From CAYNNP01 sp964398215 (lineage in GTDB: Bacteria; Planctomycetota; Planctomycetia; Pirellulales; Pirellulaceae), in contig CAYNNP010000031.1 of the NCBI GenBank assembly GCA_964398215.1, forward strand, positions 1 through 40,902: 40,902 nt of DNA, in the 5' to 3' direction. Shown here piece after piece: positions 15,794 to 23,637 of this stretch. Under the pieces are notes generated by a model, which did no database searches, had not been told where the DNA came from, and saw nothing but the letters and a program-made list of their open reading frames with translations. Positions within the stretch are counted from its first letter, which is position 1, and each line of letters begins with the position of its first letter. The position numbers and the translations under genes are program-made.

Positions 15794-18553
15794 TCAGGAT
15801 CCGGGCAGTGCAGGATCGTTTAGTTCAGCAGTGTATTTCTTGACCTTTTGATGGAATTCCCATTCGCCAGCGTCATCAATCACACACTGTTTTTCAATGC
15901 TGAGAGCTTGTCGTGTATCGCCGCGCAAGTACAACAGTTCGGCCAATGTGTCGCGGAACACAGCGCTGTCGGGCTCCAAGAAACAGGCTTTCTGCGACAA
16001 CTCCAAAGACTCATCGAGTCGTTTTTTGTTCATCGCCCCTGCCCACGCAATGTTATTTAGTAACGTGGCGTCAAACGGAAATGCCTTGATGTGAGCCAAT
16101 CCGTTATCAAAAACGGTGTTGAGTACTCGGTCGGAATAGTCGTTCATTCCAATCTCGCGCATTTTTGGCAGCAGTCGCTCCGCGTAATCTATGTTCATGC
16201 CATTGAGCCGCAACAATTGCTCGCTGTGTTTTTCGATTGCGGCTTGATCTTTATCGGCGATCGCGCCCTCAAGTGCCCAGGTGGTAGCAAAACTTGGGTA
16301 TCGAACATAAATCGAACTTCGAGTTCGCGGCGACCAATCGACTGTGGTGCTGATTGCCATGTCAAAACACTGCGCCGCCGCCTTGGGGTCTTCTTCGTCA
16401 AAGGCAAGTGCGAAGCGAAACGCAGTTGAGTACAAGTCGACAACTTCTATCGAGCCGTAGACTGAAATTGGAATCAACTGATCAAAGGTTTCGCGAGCCA
16501 AATCAACATGGCCTTTCTCGACAAGAAATTCCGCGACCTCGGATCGCATATCTGAAGACGGACTGTAGAGAGTCAGTTTCAATTGATCGCCCAACTGCTC
16601 TGCTTGTTCCAAGTCGCCTCGCCGCTTGGCGATCATCCATCGGAGCACCAATGCTTTGGCGACCATGGTTGATTCTGTCTGTGGATTTTTTTGGTTGCCG
16701 TTAGCAAGATTCCAGATATTGTCCAAGTAAAGAAGCGCGTCGCCGACTCGCCCACGCAGCAACTCGTCCTCGGCCAAGCTAAGGCAGGCTTCAGCGTTTC
16801 CTTGCTCAGCAACCATAGCGATCAACCCTTGCTGAGCCAAATCCGTTTGACTGTGGCGGCGAAACATTTTGACGATTTGGTCATTCATTTGCGTCATGAG
16901 ATCGAGCACCGTTTTTTGGGCGCTAATTCGGCGTGGGCGCATGTTGTTCGCTAAGGACTCATACAACTGCCGGAATGCTTGATTTTGGGATAGTCGATCA
17001 TTTCCAAATGACTTGGGCGCTTCGTTTCCTTGGATCAGTGTGGTTGTTTCTCCAAAGTATTCGGCGAACTCCTTGCCAGGAGACATCAATTGCATTTTGC
17101 TCAGCAAAATTCGGAATGTTGCTTCGTTGCAATCCGGTAGCGCATCGGCAACGAACGAGGCAACGCCTGGCGCGAGAGTCCTTTCATTTTCCCGCACTGC
17201 AAGCTTCAGTACCCATTCCTCTTTTCCAGCAACCATCAATTGGTTGAACAGATACGGGCGAAATCGAATTTTGGAATCGTCAGCTTTCGCGATTCGTGAA
17301 GCGATCGCCCAAGCTTCTTGGTCATATTCCAAACGCAATAGGACTCGCATCAATCCAGTGATCCGCTTGAAATCTTCAGTGAACTCAGCCTGCTGACTTT
17401 GCTGCGACTCGATGGCTTGATCAATCCAAGACTCGAGGTCCGAATCGATCTGATCAAAGTCATATCCCAATATCTCAACAGCATCCGTCATCCTTTGCGA
17501 TACCAACGCGATTTCGGTTGCCGTGTTAGGATCTTGTTCCAGCAACTGCAATGCTTCGTCAATGAATCCATGCATTGCAAGCGCACGCCAGCGGCGCACA
17601 AAATCCAATCCATTTGTGTCACTGATTTCTTCGTCGTTTTTCTTGGCAAGCGCCATGACCGCTTTCTGAACGAGGTCTTGATTGCCGCCGCGATGGGCCG
17701 CCGTCAGCAGGTCAGCCCAATGCCGACTGGTCTCCAAGGCGTCAGGATCCGACTCGATCGCCGATTGATAGTGCAACTGCGCAAGCTCATCCCAGTTTCG
17801 ATTCAGCAGCAATGCCGAAATCAACATTGCTTGATCACCAAATTCTCTGGCAAGCTCCGTGGCCAACTCATTGCGTTTTAGGTGGAACAGTATCAACACT
17901 TCGGCTTGACGGCGCAGTTGCTCCGTCCAAGTCTCGGATGATTTTGGCAACAATTCTGCATCGTTGATTGGAAGCTTCAAATGTTGCATCAACTGAATCC
18001 GGCAAAGCGCCATCTCAGGACTTGTGGCTGACACGTCAACCAGATTCAAAAGCTCTTGCAGCGAGTCATCCTTGACTGCCAACGCGATGTAGATTGGGAA
18101 GCGCCGAACCATCGCCCGAGTGATACGATCTTGAACACCTTCTAGCTGCACCGTCCCACTCGATTCTTCGACAGCGATTGCTGCAGCTTTGAACTCGCCA
18201 AGATCCAACAGGCGTTCGATGACGGCAGGATCGTCACTTTGCAGTAGCTGTGAAATTTTTGGAGACATTCCCGGCACAACACCTCGCCGCCACTGCCGAA
18301 GCACCCATTTCGCGCGGTCCGCAATCTCCGGATCCGGGTGACGCGCCGCACGCTGCACTTCCTCTCGCGACTGGCCGCGTTTTTGCCAAAGTTCCATCGT
18401 GGCACGTTGGCGTTTCTGAAAACGGTCTTTGCCAAGGTCCGATGAATCTGGATTGCTTTGCGCGCAAAGTCGGCTCTGTGTCGCAGTCACCAGGAAGATG
18501 AATACGAGTGAGCCGCGAATGAGCTTGAAAGTCTTTGTTTGCTGAGACTGCAT
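15794..18553 (-). CDS. secreted helical-repeat (TPR-like) protein, 919 aa
   Basis: The N-terminus has a basic start, a hydrophobic core (about 12-25) and a likely signal-peptidase site near CAQ|SN at about 31-33. The rest is rich in Leu, Ala, Glu, Asp and Gln, with helical-repeat patterning. The last 150 residues look like true TPRs (NGLAHIKAFPFDATLLNNIAW, ACFLEPDSAVFRDTLAELLYLRG). A PDPEIADRAKWVLRQW segment (about 68-83) resembles a HEAT repeat as found in planctomycete secreted proteins. No catalytic motif is seen. It is transcribed alone, converging with ybdK and diverging from fucD. A periplasmic protein-interaction role is all that can be inferred. Confidence 0.85.
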   Translation of the reverse strand: MQSQQTKTFKLIRGSLVFIFLVTATQSRLCAQSNPDSSDLGKDRFQKRQRATMELWQKRGQSREEVQRAARHPDPEIADRAKWVLRQWRRGVVPGMSPKISQLLQSDDPAVIERLLDLGEFKAAAIAVEESSGTVQLEGVQDRITRAMVRRFPIYIALAVKDDSLQELLNLVDVSATSPEMALCRIQLMQHLKLPINDAELLPKSSETWTEQLRRQAEVLILFHLKRNELATELAREFGDQAMLISALLLNRNWDELAQLHYQSAIESDPDALETSRHWADLLTAAHRGGNQDLVQKAVMALAKKNDEEISDTNGLDFVRRWRALAMHGFIDEALQLLEQDPNTATEIALVSQRMTDAVEILGYDFDQIDSDLESWIDQAIESQQSQQAEFTEDFKRITGLMRVLLRLEYDQEAWAIASRIAKADDSKIRFRPYLFNQLMVAGKEEWVLKLAVRENERTLAPGVASFVADALPDCNEATFRILLSKMQLMSPGKEFAEYFGETTTLIQGNEAPKSFGNDRLSQNQAFRQLYESLANNMRPRRISAQKTVLDLMTQMNDQIVKMFRRHSQTDLAQQGLIAMVAEQGNAEACLSLAEDELLRGRVGDALLYLDNIWNLANGNQKNPQTESTMVAKALVLRWMIAKRRGDLEQAEQLGDQLKLTLYSPSSDMRSEVAEFLVEKGHVDLARETFDQLIPISVYGSIEVVDLYSTAFRFALAFDEEDPKAAAQCFDMAISTTVDWSPRTRSSIYVRYPSFATTWALEGAIADKDQAAIEKHSEQLLRLNGMNIDYAERLLPKMREIGMNDYSDRVLNTVFDNGLAHIKAFPFDATLLNNIAWAGAMNKKRLDESLELSQKACFLEPDSAVFRDTLAELLYLRGDTRQALSIEKQCVIDDAGEWEFHQKVKKYTAELNDPALPGS

Positions 18554-18877
18554 TTCGATGATTTTTCTGTTGCACCAAACCGGTCCAATAACTCTGTCAG
18601 TTTATCAGACGGTCATCTGCTTGCACAAAATCCGCATCAAATCTGCGGCGGTTTGTCGCTAAGACACCTGTCCTATGCCCCGATTGCGCCGGTATCATGC
18701 TCATTAACCCCTGGCATCCGCCGCACCGGGCCTGCGGACGTGGGAAAACCGTACATTTTGAATCGAGTTTGCTGACGCATCATTTGACGAACTGCTCGAT
18801 CATTAGTGCCAACAAACTTCTCTTCAGCAATAAAATTTCCAATCCTCAAGTGGCAGGTTTGCCGCAAACGAATTCGC
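18554..18877. other. divergent intergenic region
   Basis: 324 bp between the 919-aa gene (minus) and the fuconate dehydratase gene (plus) must hold both promoters. I see only a weak CCGCA-N7-TGCGG stem and no motif I can assign. An in-frame start at 18806 would add 24 non-conserved residues to the dehydratase and is not preferred. Confidence 0.5.
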
Positions 18878-20179
18878 ATGCCAAAGATCATTGACCTTAC
18901 CGTTCGAGATATCCGATTTCCTACATCTGACGATTTGCATGGTTCAGATGCCATTCATGTCGACCCAGATTACTCTTGTGCTTACGTGACGCTGATCACT
19001 GATCAACCTGATCTTGTTGGCCATGGGATCACATTCACACTTGGTCGCGGTACCGAGCTTTGCGTTGCAGTCATCAAAACGCTTCAGCAATTCGTTGTTG
19101 GGCGAAGCTTGGAATCAATCACCGACGACTTTGCAAATTGGTGGCGACAAAGCTGCAATGAAAGTCAATTGCGTTGGCTTGGTCCCGAACGGGGATTGGT
19201 TCACATGTCGTTTGCTGCCGTCGTCAATGCGGTCTGGGACCTGTACGCAAAGCAACAAGGCAAACCGCTGTGGAAATTGCTTGCCGATATGTCACCAAAA
19301 GAACTGGTCAGCTGTGTCGATTTTCATCACATCACCGACGCACTGACACCTGAGGAAGCAATCGATTTACTTTCGGCCAACGCGTCAACTAAACCAGCTC
19401 GCGAAGCCGAACTGATGGATTCCGGATTGCCCGCCTACACGTCCAGCGCGGGCTGGATGGGGTACAGCGACGAGTACCGCCGAGAGCTCTGCCAGAAGTA
19501 CCTAGCTGACGGGTTTGAGTGGTTCAAAATGAAAGTCGGTGCAGATATCCAAGACGATATTCACCGCGCGAAGATCATTCGTGAAGAAATTGGCGACGAT
19601 CACAAACTCATGATGGATGCGAACCAAGTTTGGGACGTTGGTCAAGCGATCAACAACATGGAACAGCTAGCAGAATTCAATCCTGTTTGGATCGAAGAGC
19701 CAACATCACCCGACGATATTTTGGCACACGCGGCGATTTCGCAAGGCGTCGCGCCAATCGGCGTGGCGACAGGCGAAGCCGTCAGCAACCGAATTATGTT
19801 CAAACAGTTTTTACAGGCCGGCGCGATGCAGTTTTGCCAGATCGATTCATGCCGAGTCGGTGGTGTCAACGAATTGTTAGCCATCATGATGCTGGCAGCC
19901 AAATTCAAGGTACCCGTCTGCCCACATGCTGGTGGCGTTGGGCTGTGCAACTACATTCAGCACCTGTCGGCTATCAACTATATCGCGATCGCACCGACGC
20001 TAGAAAACGTTGTGCTGGAATACTCGGACCACCTGCATGAGCATTTCGTTGACCGCTTGCGAGTCGAAAACGCACGCTATCGTCTGCCAACAATGCCCGG
20101 TTACAGCATCACGATGCACGAAGAATCGCTGCAAAGCTACGAGTTCCCAACCGGTGAGGTCTGGAAAGATCGCGTCTGA
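18878..20179 (+). CDS. fucD: L-fuconate dehydratase (enolase superfamily)
   Basis: Starting at ATG 18878 the protein has 433 aa, the usual length for FucD and its eukaryotic relative ENOSF1. The family catalytic set is present at the expected spacing: KMK (K217, K219), metal ligands D247 (in MMDANQ), E273/E274 (WIEEP) and E300 (ATGEA), the D323-H350 dyad (QIDSC and CPHAGGVG), plus the FucD-type block AGWMGYSDE (191-199). The enzyme removes water from L-fuconate to give 2-keto-3-deoxy-L-fuconate, a step in non-phosphorylating fucose breakdown. Planctomycetes commonly degrade fucose-rich algal polysaccharides, but no other fucose gene or sulfatase is in the window. A relaxed specificity for related sugar acids is possible. 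Confidence 0.92.
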   Translation: MPKIIDLTVRDIRFPTSDDLHGSDAIHVDPDYSCAYVTLITDQPDLVGHGITFTLGRGTELCVAVIKTLQQFVVGRSLESITDDFANWWRQSCNESQLRWLGPERGLVHMSFAAVVNAVWDLYAKQQGKPLWKLLADMSPKELVSCVDFHHITDALTPEEAIDLLSANASTKPAREAELMDSGLPAYTSSAGWMGYSDEYRRELCQKYLADGFEWFKMKVGADIQDDIHRAKIIREEIGDDHKLMMDANQVWDVGQAINNMEQLAEFNPVWIEEPTSPDDILAHAAISQGVAPIGVATGEAVSNRIMFKQFLQAGAMQFCQIDSCRVGGVNELLAIMMLAAKFKVPVCPHAGGVGLCNYIQHLSAINYIAIAPTLENVVLEYSDHLHEHFVDRLRVENARYRLPTMPGYSITMHEESLQSYEFPTGEVWKDRV

Positions 20180-20186
20180 TCAGACG
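20173..20186. promoter_or_regulatory. perfect 14-bp palindrome at the fucD stop
   Basis: CGTCTGATCAGACG spans the fucD stop codon and ends 16 nt before the next start. Its core GTCTGATCAGAC is identical to that of 13086-13097. A second TGATCA follows 14 bp later at 20197-20202, touching the start codon. Confidence 0.4.
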
Positions 20187-20202
20187 TCCTATTGGCCTGA
20201 TC

Positions 20203-20751
20203 ATGCACGACTCGCAGTCCTTACGCCGAGACGCAATTCGGTTATTGGGAGACAAAGGGGAACCCAAGGATTTGCTGAGCACACTCCTGACGTGCTTGGG
20301 CGATCCAAGCAACTCGATCAAGCGCGAAGCGCTGGACACAATCATTGCCGGCGGGTTGAAGACCGATGCGGTCCGCGATGGAATGCTGAAAGCGATGAGC
20401 ACTTCGCTGCTTCTAAGCAGAAAGGTTAACGCTGCACTGGAGTCGTTTGACAATGTCGAACCCGCCGCGTTGCTGGATGCAATGACCCAAGCCGCTAAGG
20501 TGCGCGGCGGCACTCTGGTCTCATCCCACGCTGCGAGCGTCGTATTCGATATATGCTGCCAGCGGGCTGTTGATCAATCGCGCAGCGAACTTGATCGCGT
20601 GATTTGCATTCGTATGTTGAAAAATCACGTGGGTGCTTCCGAAGAACAGATTGCGCAGCGACAAGAAATTTTCGACAAATGCATTGCATCGGATAGTCCC
20701 GTTCAGATTCGTTACGCTGTGATGGACTTACTGCCTTGGCAAGATGAGTAA
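20203..20751 (+). CDS. small helical protein, HEAT-repeat-like, unknown function
   Basis: The protein is 182 aa with no signal peptide or membrane segment. The first half has HEAT-like spacing (LRRDAIRLLGDKGEPKDLLSTLLTCLGDPSNSIKREAL), and the C-terminus repeats the pattern (SDSPVQIRYAVMDLLPW). I do not recognise a specific family. It follows fucD after 23 bp, so it may be co-transcribed, although the palindrome in the gap could separate them. Its stop overlaps the start of a 49-aa gene by 8 nt (ATGAGTAA), which suggests coupled translation. No good SD precedes ATG 20203, so the exact start is uncertain. The antisense frames are less protein-like. Confidence 0.7.
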   Translation: MHDSQSLRRDAIRLLGDKGEPKDLLSTLLTCLGDPSNSIKREALDTIIAGGLKTDAVRDGMLKAMSTSLLLSRKVNAALESFDNVEPAALLDAMTQAAKVRGGTLVSSHAASVVFDICCQRAVDQSRSELDRVICIRMLKNHVGASEEQIAQRQEIFDKCIASDSPVQIRYAVMDLLPWQDE

Positions 20752-20893
20752 AGCGAATAACAATACGATTCGAAACTTGCGATCCAGACTGGGCGGCAAG
20801 CTAGACAACATCATCGCCATCGGCAAAGCCAATCCAGACAAGTCGATCCAAGAAGTCGCCGAACGCCTAAGCGAAGACCCGCCCGAAGAATGA
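20744..20893 (+). CDS. 49-aa small protein overlapping the preceding gene
   Basis: An open frame from ATG 20744 to TGA 20891-20893 encodes 49 aa beginning MSKANNNTIR and ending SEDPPEE. It is hydrophilic, with a basic first half (RNLRSRLGGKL), a predicted helix in the middle (DNIIAIGKANPDKSIQEVAERL) and an acidic end. The ATGAGTAA overlap with the 182-aa gene is the classic arrangement for termination-reinitiation coupling. Codon choice and the charge pattern look like a real protein. I do not recognise a family; a small partner or antitoxin-like regulator of the preceding protein is possible but not shown. Confidence 0.5.
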   Translation: MSKANNNTIRNLRSRLGGKLDNIIAIGKANPDKSIQEVAERLSEDPPEE

Positions 20894-20945
20894 TTGCCGC
20901 GCCGCATGATGAAACCTGAGTGCGAAGATGCGGCTGCGGTGAATT

Positions 20946-20975
20946 AAAGGTGTCAGATACGTACCGAACACCTTT
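20946..20975. repeat. short inverted repeat, KGVRY/AAAGGTGT-type
   Basis: AAAGGTGT (20946-20953) and ACACCTTT (20968-20975) are perfect inverted repeats around a 14-nt loop (CAGATACGTACCGA). The wording AAAGGTGTCAG...ACACCTTTC recalls a short element found in many copies in planctomycete genomes. Only one copy is in this window. Confidence 0.45.
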
Positions 20976-21113
20976 CCCCCATCGATTGGATGAACGCCAC
21001 GGGCCCAACTAGCCAGCGAACGCGGCAGATTGGTCATGGGGAATGCCCCTGGCCCAACGCCAACAGGTCACCCGTTTTCATTTACAATGGACAATGGACC
21101 GTGTTTGAATCTG

Positions 21114-21119
21114 AAGGAG
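21114..21119 (+). promoter_or_regulatory. ribosome binding site deciding the hydrolase start
   Basis: AAGGAG lies 2 nt before ATG 21122 and 5 nt before ATG 21125, which favours the second ATG and rules out the much earlier in-frame ATG at 20990. Confidence 0.65.
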
Positions 21120-21124
21120 CCATG

Positions 21125-22060
21125 ATGCCAATCCGCAATTGTACCTTTGCCGCGAGATTTCCGCTTCTCTGTTTTGCTGTGTGCATCGTCACAACAAGCA
21201 TCGCAGACGAGCCTGCCGCGCCTGCGAACGATTCCAAGAACTATGTCGTTCACAAAGGTTTGCAGTATTCCAATCCCGGCAAACGGATGACCCTGGATCT
21301 ATTCGTTCCCAAAGATGCAGACGAAGCAGTGCCATGCATCATCGTGATTGAGGGTGGCGGATTTGCCGCGCGAGACGGCCAACGGTTTGCTAACTTTGCG
21401 CGGTACCTTGCCAACCGAGGATACGCTGCTGCATTGATCGCGTATCGTGGCCGTCCTGAACACAAATATCGAGACACGGTCGCTGACACAAAGGCTGCCG
21501 TCCGTTTCGTTCGTAGTGTCAGTGATCAATACAACATCGACTCCAATCGTTTCGGAGCAATGGGGCGTTCGGCCGGCGGAACTCTCACTGCATTGTTAGC
21601 GTTGACCGGTGGCGATTCGAAATTGGAAGGAAATGGCGGAAACGTAGGCCAATCAAGCCGCATTCAATCGGCCGTCGCGATGGCGGGAGTGTTCGATTTT
21701 GTTGCTCGCTTTAACAGCAAGGCGCAATTGGATTTGCAGAAACAACACGCGACCAAACTGAAGACGAATGGGCAGTGGATAGGCCCTCCCTTCGCGGCAG
21801 ACAACGCCGACTGGCTGCAAGCTTCCGCAGTCAATCACATCGACCAAGACGATCCACCCATCTTATTTCTTTGCTGCAAGAACGATGCGATCGTGCCCTG
21901 GCTGCAGTCACAGGAAATGCACGATGCGATGAAAGCGTCAGGGGCCAAATCAGAGATCAAAATCTACAACGATGGCGGTCATAGCTTTCGCGGTTTGAAG
22001 GACCTGCCGATGGAGGACACGGTCAAGTACTTTGACAAAACACTTTCCAGGAAACCTTAG
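21125..22060 (+). CDS. secreted alpha/beta-hydrolase (esterase/lipase-like, BD-FAE type)
   Basis: Starting at ATG 21125 the protein has 311 aa. It has a signal peptide (RNCTFAARFPLLCFAVCIVTTSIADE), then an alpha/beta-hydrolase fold. The oxyanion-loop region VIEGGGFAARDG replaces the usual HGGG. The nucleophile elbow is GRSAGGTL (GxSxG). The acid is the Asp in CCKNDAIVPW and the base is the His in NDGGHSFRG. The layout matches the esterase/lipase group in planctomycete genomes that is often attached to sugar-polymer or ester degradation. Substrate unknown. The stop codon overlaps that of the convergent polyketide synthase gene (22057-22060), leaving no room for a separate terminator. Confidence 0.88.
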   Translation: MPIRNCTFAARFPLLCFAVCIVTTSIADEPAAPANDSKNYVVHKGLQYSNPGKRMTLDLFVPKDADEAVPCIIVIEGGGFAARDGQRFANFARYLANRGYAAALIAYRGRPEHKYRDTVADTKAAVRFVRSVSDQYNIDSNRFGAMGRSAGGTLTALLALTGGDSKLEGNGGNVGQSSRIQSAVAMAGVFDFVARFNSKAQLDLQKQHATKLKTNGQWIGPPFAADNADWLQASAVNHIDQDDPPILFLCCKNDAIVPWLQSQEMHDAMKASGAKSEIKIYNDGGHSFRGLKDLPMEDTVKYFDKTLSRKP

Positions 22061-23157
22061 CAGTTGCTAATCAACGCTATTTCGGCCATCAGTCCAGGGC
22101 CAAAGCCAAGCACAACGCACGGCCCCGCTAGCGTTTCGCGAAGTCGCTCTAGGATGAACAGGACCGTTGGCGAAGACATGTTTCCGTAGTCGCGCAGAAC
22201 CTCGCGCGAGAGTTCTGTTGCGTTTTCCGGCAGCTCCAGGCATTCTTCGACAGCGTCCAAAACCCTTGGGCCGCCAGGGTGCACGGCCCAGTGCTGAATC
22301 GACTCGATCGTTTCGCCGCGCTGTGCAAGCCAATCGGCAAGCCAGGGGCGCAGGCTACTGCGGATCAGATCAGGAATTTTTGCTGAAAGCATCATCTCGA
22401 AACCAAGGTCGCCGATGTCCCAAGACATGGCCTGCTTGCTGTCGGGAATCAAGCAAGAACCCGTGTCGATCAGTTTCCAATCCGTTTCCTTTTCACTACA
22501 AGCAAGCACGACTGAACCTGAGCCGTCTCCGAATAGCGAGTTGCCGACAAGTCGTTCGGAGCCCCAGGCAAAGTGATAGTGGATACTGCAGAGCTCAGTG
22601 GCGTTCAGGAGCACGACGGCGGTTGGGTCGGCATCGCAAATCGCCTTGGCTGCTCGAAGTCCATTGATGGCGCCGTGGCATCCCATGAAACCGACTTGCA
22701 ATCGCTGTGTGGTGGACGGCAAACCCAGTCGTTGGATCAATTCAATATCAAGGCCGGGAGCAAAGAAACCAGTGCATGAAACCGTCACGAGATGCGTCAC
22801 GTCGGCTGCGGAAAAATCACTTGCCGCGATCGCCTTGCAAGCCGATTCGGTAGCGATCGCGGGAGCAAACTCAGCGTACCACTGCATGCGTTGGGCTGTA
22901 CTAGGACCGGCACTGTCGGCAGCGGGTTTTCCTGAATCGGATTGGATGATTGAATTGCGATACCACTCGCGTGCTATTTCGTACGGCACGCAGGTGTAAC
23001 GATTTTGGACGCCAGTGCGTCGGTAAAGAACATTGACGGTCCGTTCTTTCCGTTGGTCGACATCGCCTAGTTCGCACGCCAATTCGGCCGCCTGATTCTG
23101 GGTCAGCACGTGCGATGGGGCAGCGGTTCCGATCGAAGTCACTTTAGTGCGCGTCAT
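22057..23157 (-). CDS. type III polyketide synthase (chalcone/stilbene synthase-like)
   Basis: The protein is 366 aa, normal for the family. The complete Cys-His-Asn triad is visible: C160 in GFMGCHGAING, H293 in WAVHPGGPRVLDA and N326 in DYGNMSSPTVLF. The C-terminal GFGPGL loop and the SCTGFFAPGLD segment (about 127-136) are also present. Such enzymes extend a CoA starter with malonyl-CoA and cyclise the chain to pyrones, resorcinols or similar phenolic products. No methyltransferase, hydroxylase or transporter lies beside it. It is divergent from the respiratory operon across a 480-bp gap with a 20-bp inverted repeat 100 bp upstream of its start. The product cannot be predicted; alkylresorcinol or alkylpyrone lipids are the usual products of bacterial standalone enzymes. 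Confidence 0.93.
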   Translation of the reverse strand: MTRTKVTSIGTAAPSHVLTQNQAAELACELGDVDQRKERTVNVLYRRTGVQNRYTCVPYEIAREWYRNSIIQSDSGKPAADSAGPSTAQRMQWYAEFAPAIATESACKAIAASDFSAADVTHLVTVSCTGFFAPGLDIELIQRLGLPSTTQRLQVGFMGCHGAINGLRAAKAICDADPTAVVLLNATELCSIHYHFAWGSERLVGNSLFGDGSGSVVLACSEKETDWKLIDTGSCLIPDSKQAMSWDIGDLGFEMMLSAKIPDLIRSSLRPWLADWLAQRGETIESIQHWAVHPGGPRVLDAVEECLELPENATELSREVLRDYGNMSSPTVLFILERLRETLAGPCVVLGFGPGLMAEIALISNC

Positions 23158-23256
23158 GCAGGCAACCGATTGCGATGCGAAACGTTTGGCAAGTGGGATT
23201 CCTTGGTGGGCTTGGTATAAGGTTTTCGAATCGAGTGCGTCACGACAAATCTTTCA

Positions 23257-23276
23257 CAGTTGTGATCTCACAACTG
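23257..23276. promoter_or_regulatory. 20-bp inverted repeat, likely regulator binding site
   Basis: CAGTTGTGATCTCACAACTG has perfect 9-bp arms and a 2-nt spacer. It lies 100 bp before the polyketide synthase start and 362 bp before actA. The TGTGA/TCACA halves resemble CRP/FNR-superfamily half-sites, but the spacing (2 instead of 6) is wrong for CRP itself. Confidence 0.55.
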
Positions 23277-23364
23277 CACAGCCTACGCTAGGATCGGTCG
23301 ACATGGACGGCGAATCCATTGTTTTGACCAGGGCCAGCATTCGGGTGGTGTTTTGAAATCACTT

Positions 23365-23392
23365 GGATTCAAGCAAATCGGGATTCAAGCAA
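23365..23392 (+). repeat. direct repeat GGATTCAAGCAA x2
   Basis: Two exact 12-bp copies (23365-23376 and 23381-23392) have a 16-bp period, about 1.5 helical turns. They lie about 250 bp upstream of actA and could be a tandem activator site. Confidence 0.4.
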
Positions 23393-23637
23393 TTGCCTGC
23401 GCATTCGCTCTGCGGAGTGAAAGCATGAATCACGACGATCACTTGCGGCAGGTTGACGCGGCTGGCTTCTCTAGCTTCACATTCCGCCCAGATTTATGCG
23501 GCACAATGTCGCTCGAATGCTCGCTGGCCTTGCCATTTTGCCACTGCGCACACGATACTTGTGTCGACGGCAGGGATGTTTCGTAAGTTCTTGCCAATCC
23601 TGTGCTTGTTCAAGCCGCTTCGGCGCCAAAAAACACA

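Larger units (their letters stand above)
23158..23637. other. divergent intergenic region upstream of the respiratory operon
   Basis: 480 bp between the polyketide synthase and actA. It holds an inverted repeat (23257-23276), a 12-bp direct repeat (23365-23376 and 23381-23392) and a possible 53-codon Cys/His-rich frame (23425-23586) behind a GGAG. I cannot place promoter boxes with confidence. This is where control of the whole act-cox operon should sit. Confidence 0.6.

Noticed and set aside
20990..21124. In-frame N-terminal extension of the alpha/beta-hydrolase
   Set aside because: The signal peptide and the AAGGAG site place the start at 21125 (or 21122).
23257..23276. CRP/FNR binding site
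   Set aside because: The half-sites TGTGA and TCACA are present but separated by 2 nt instead of 6, so the standard site does not fit.
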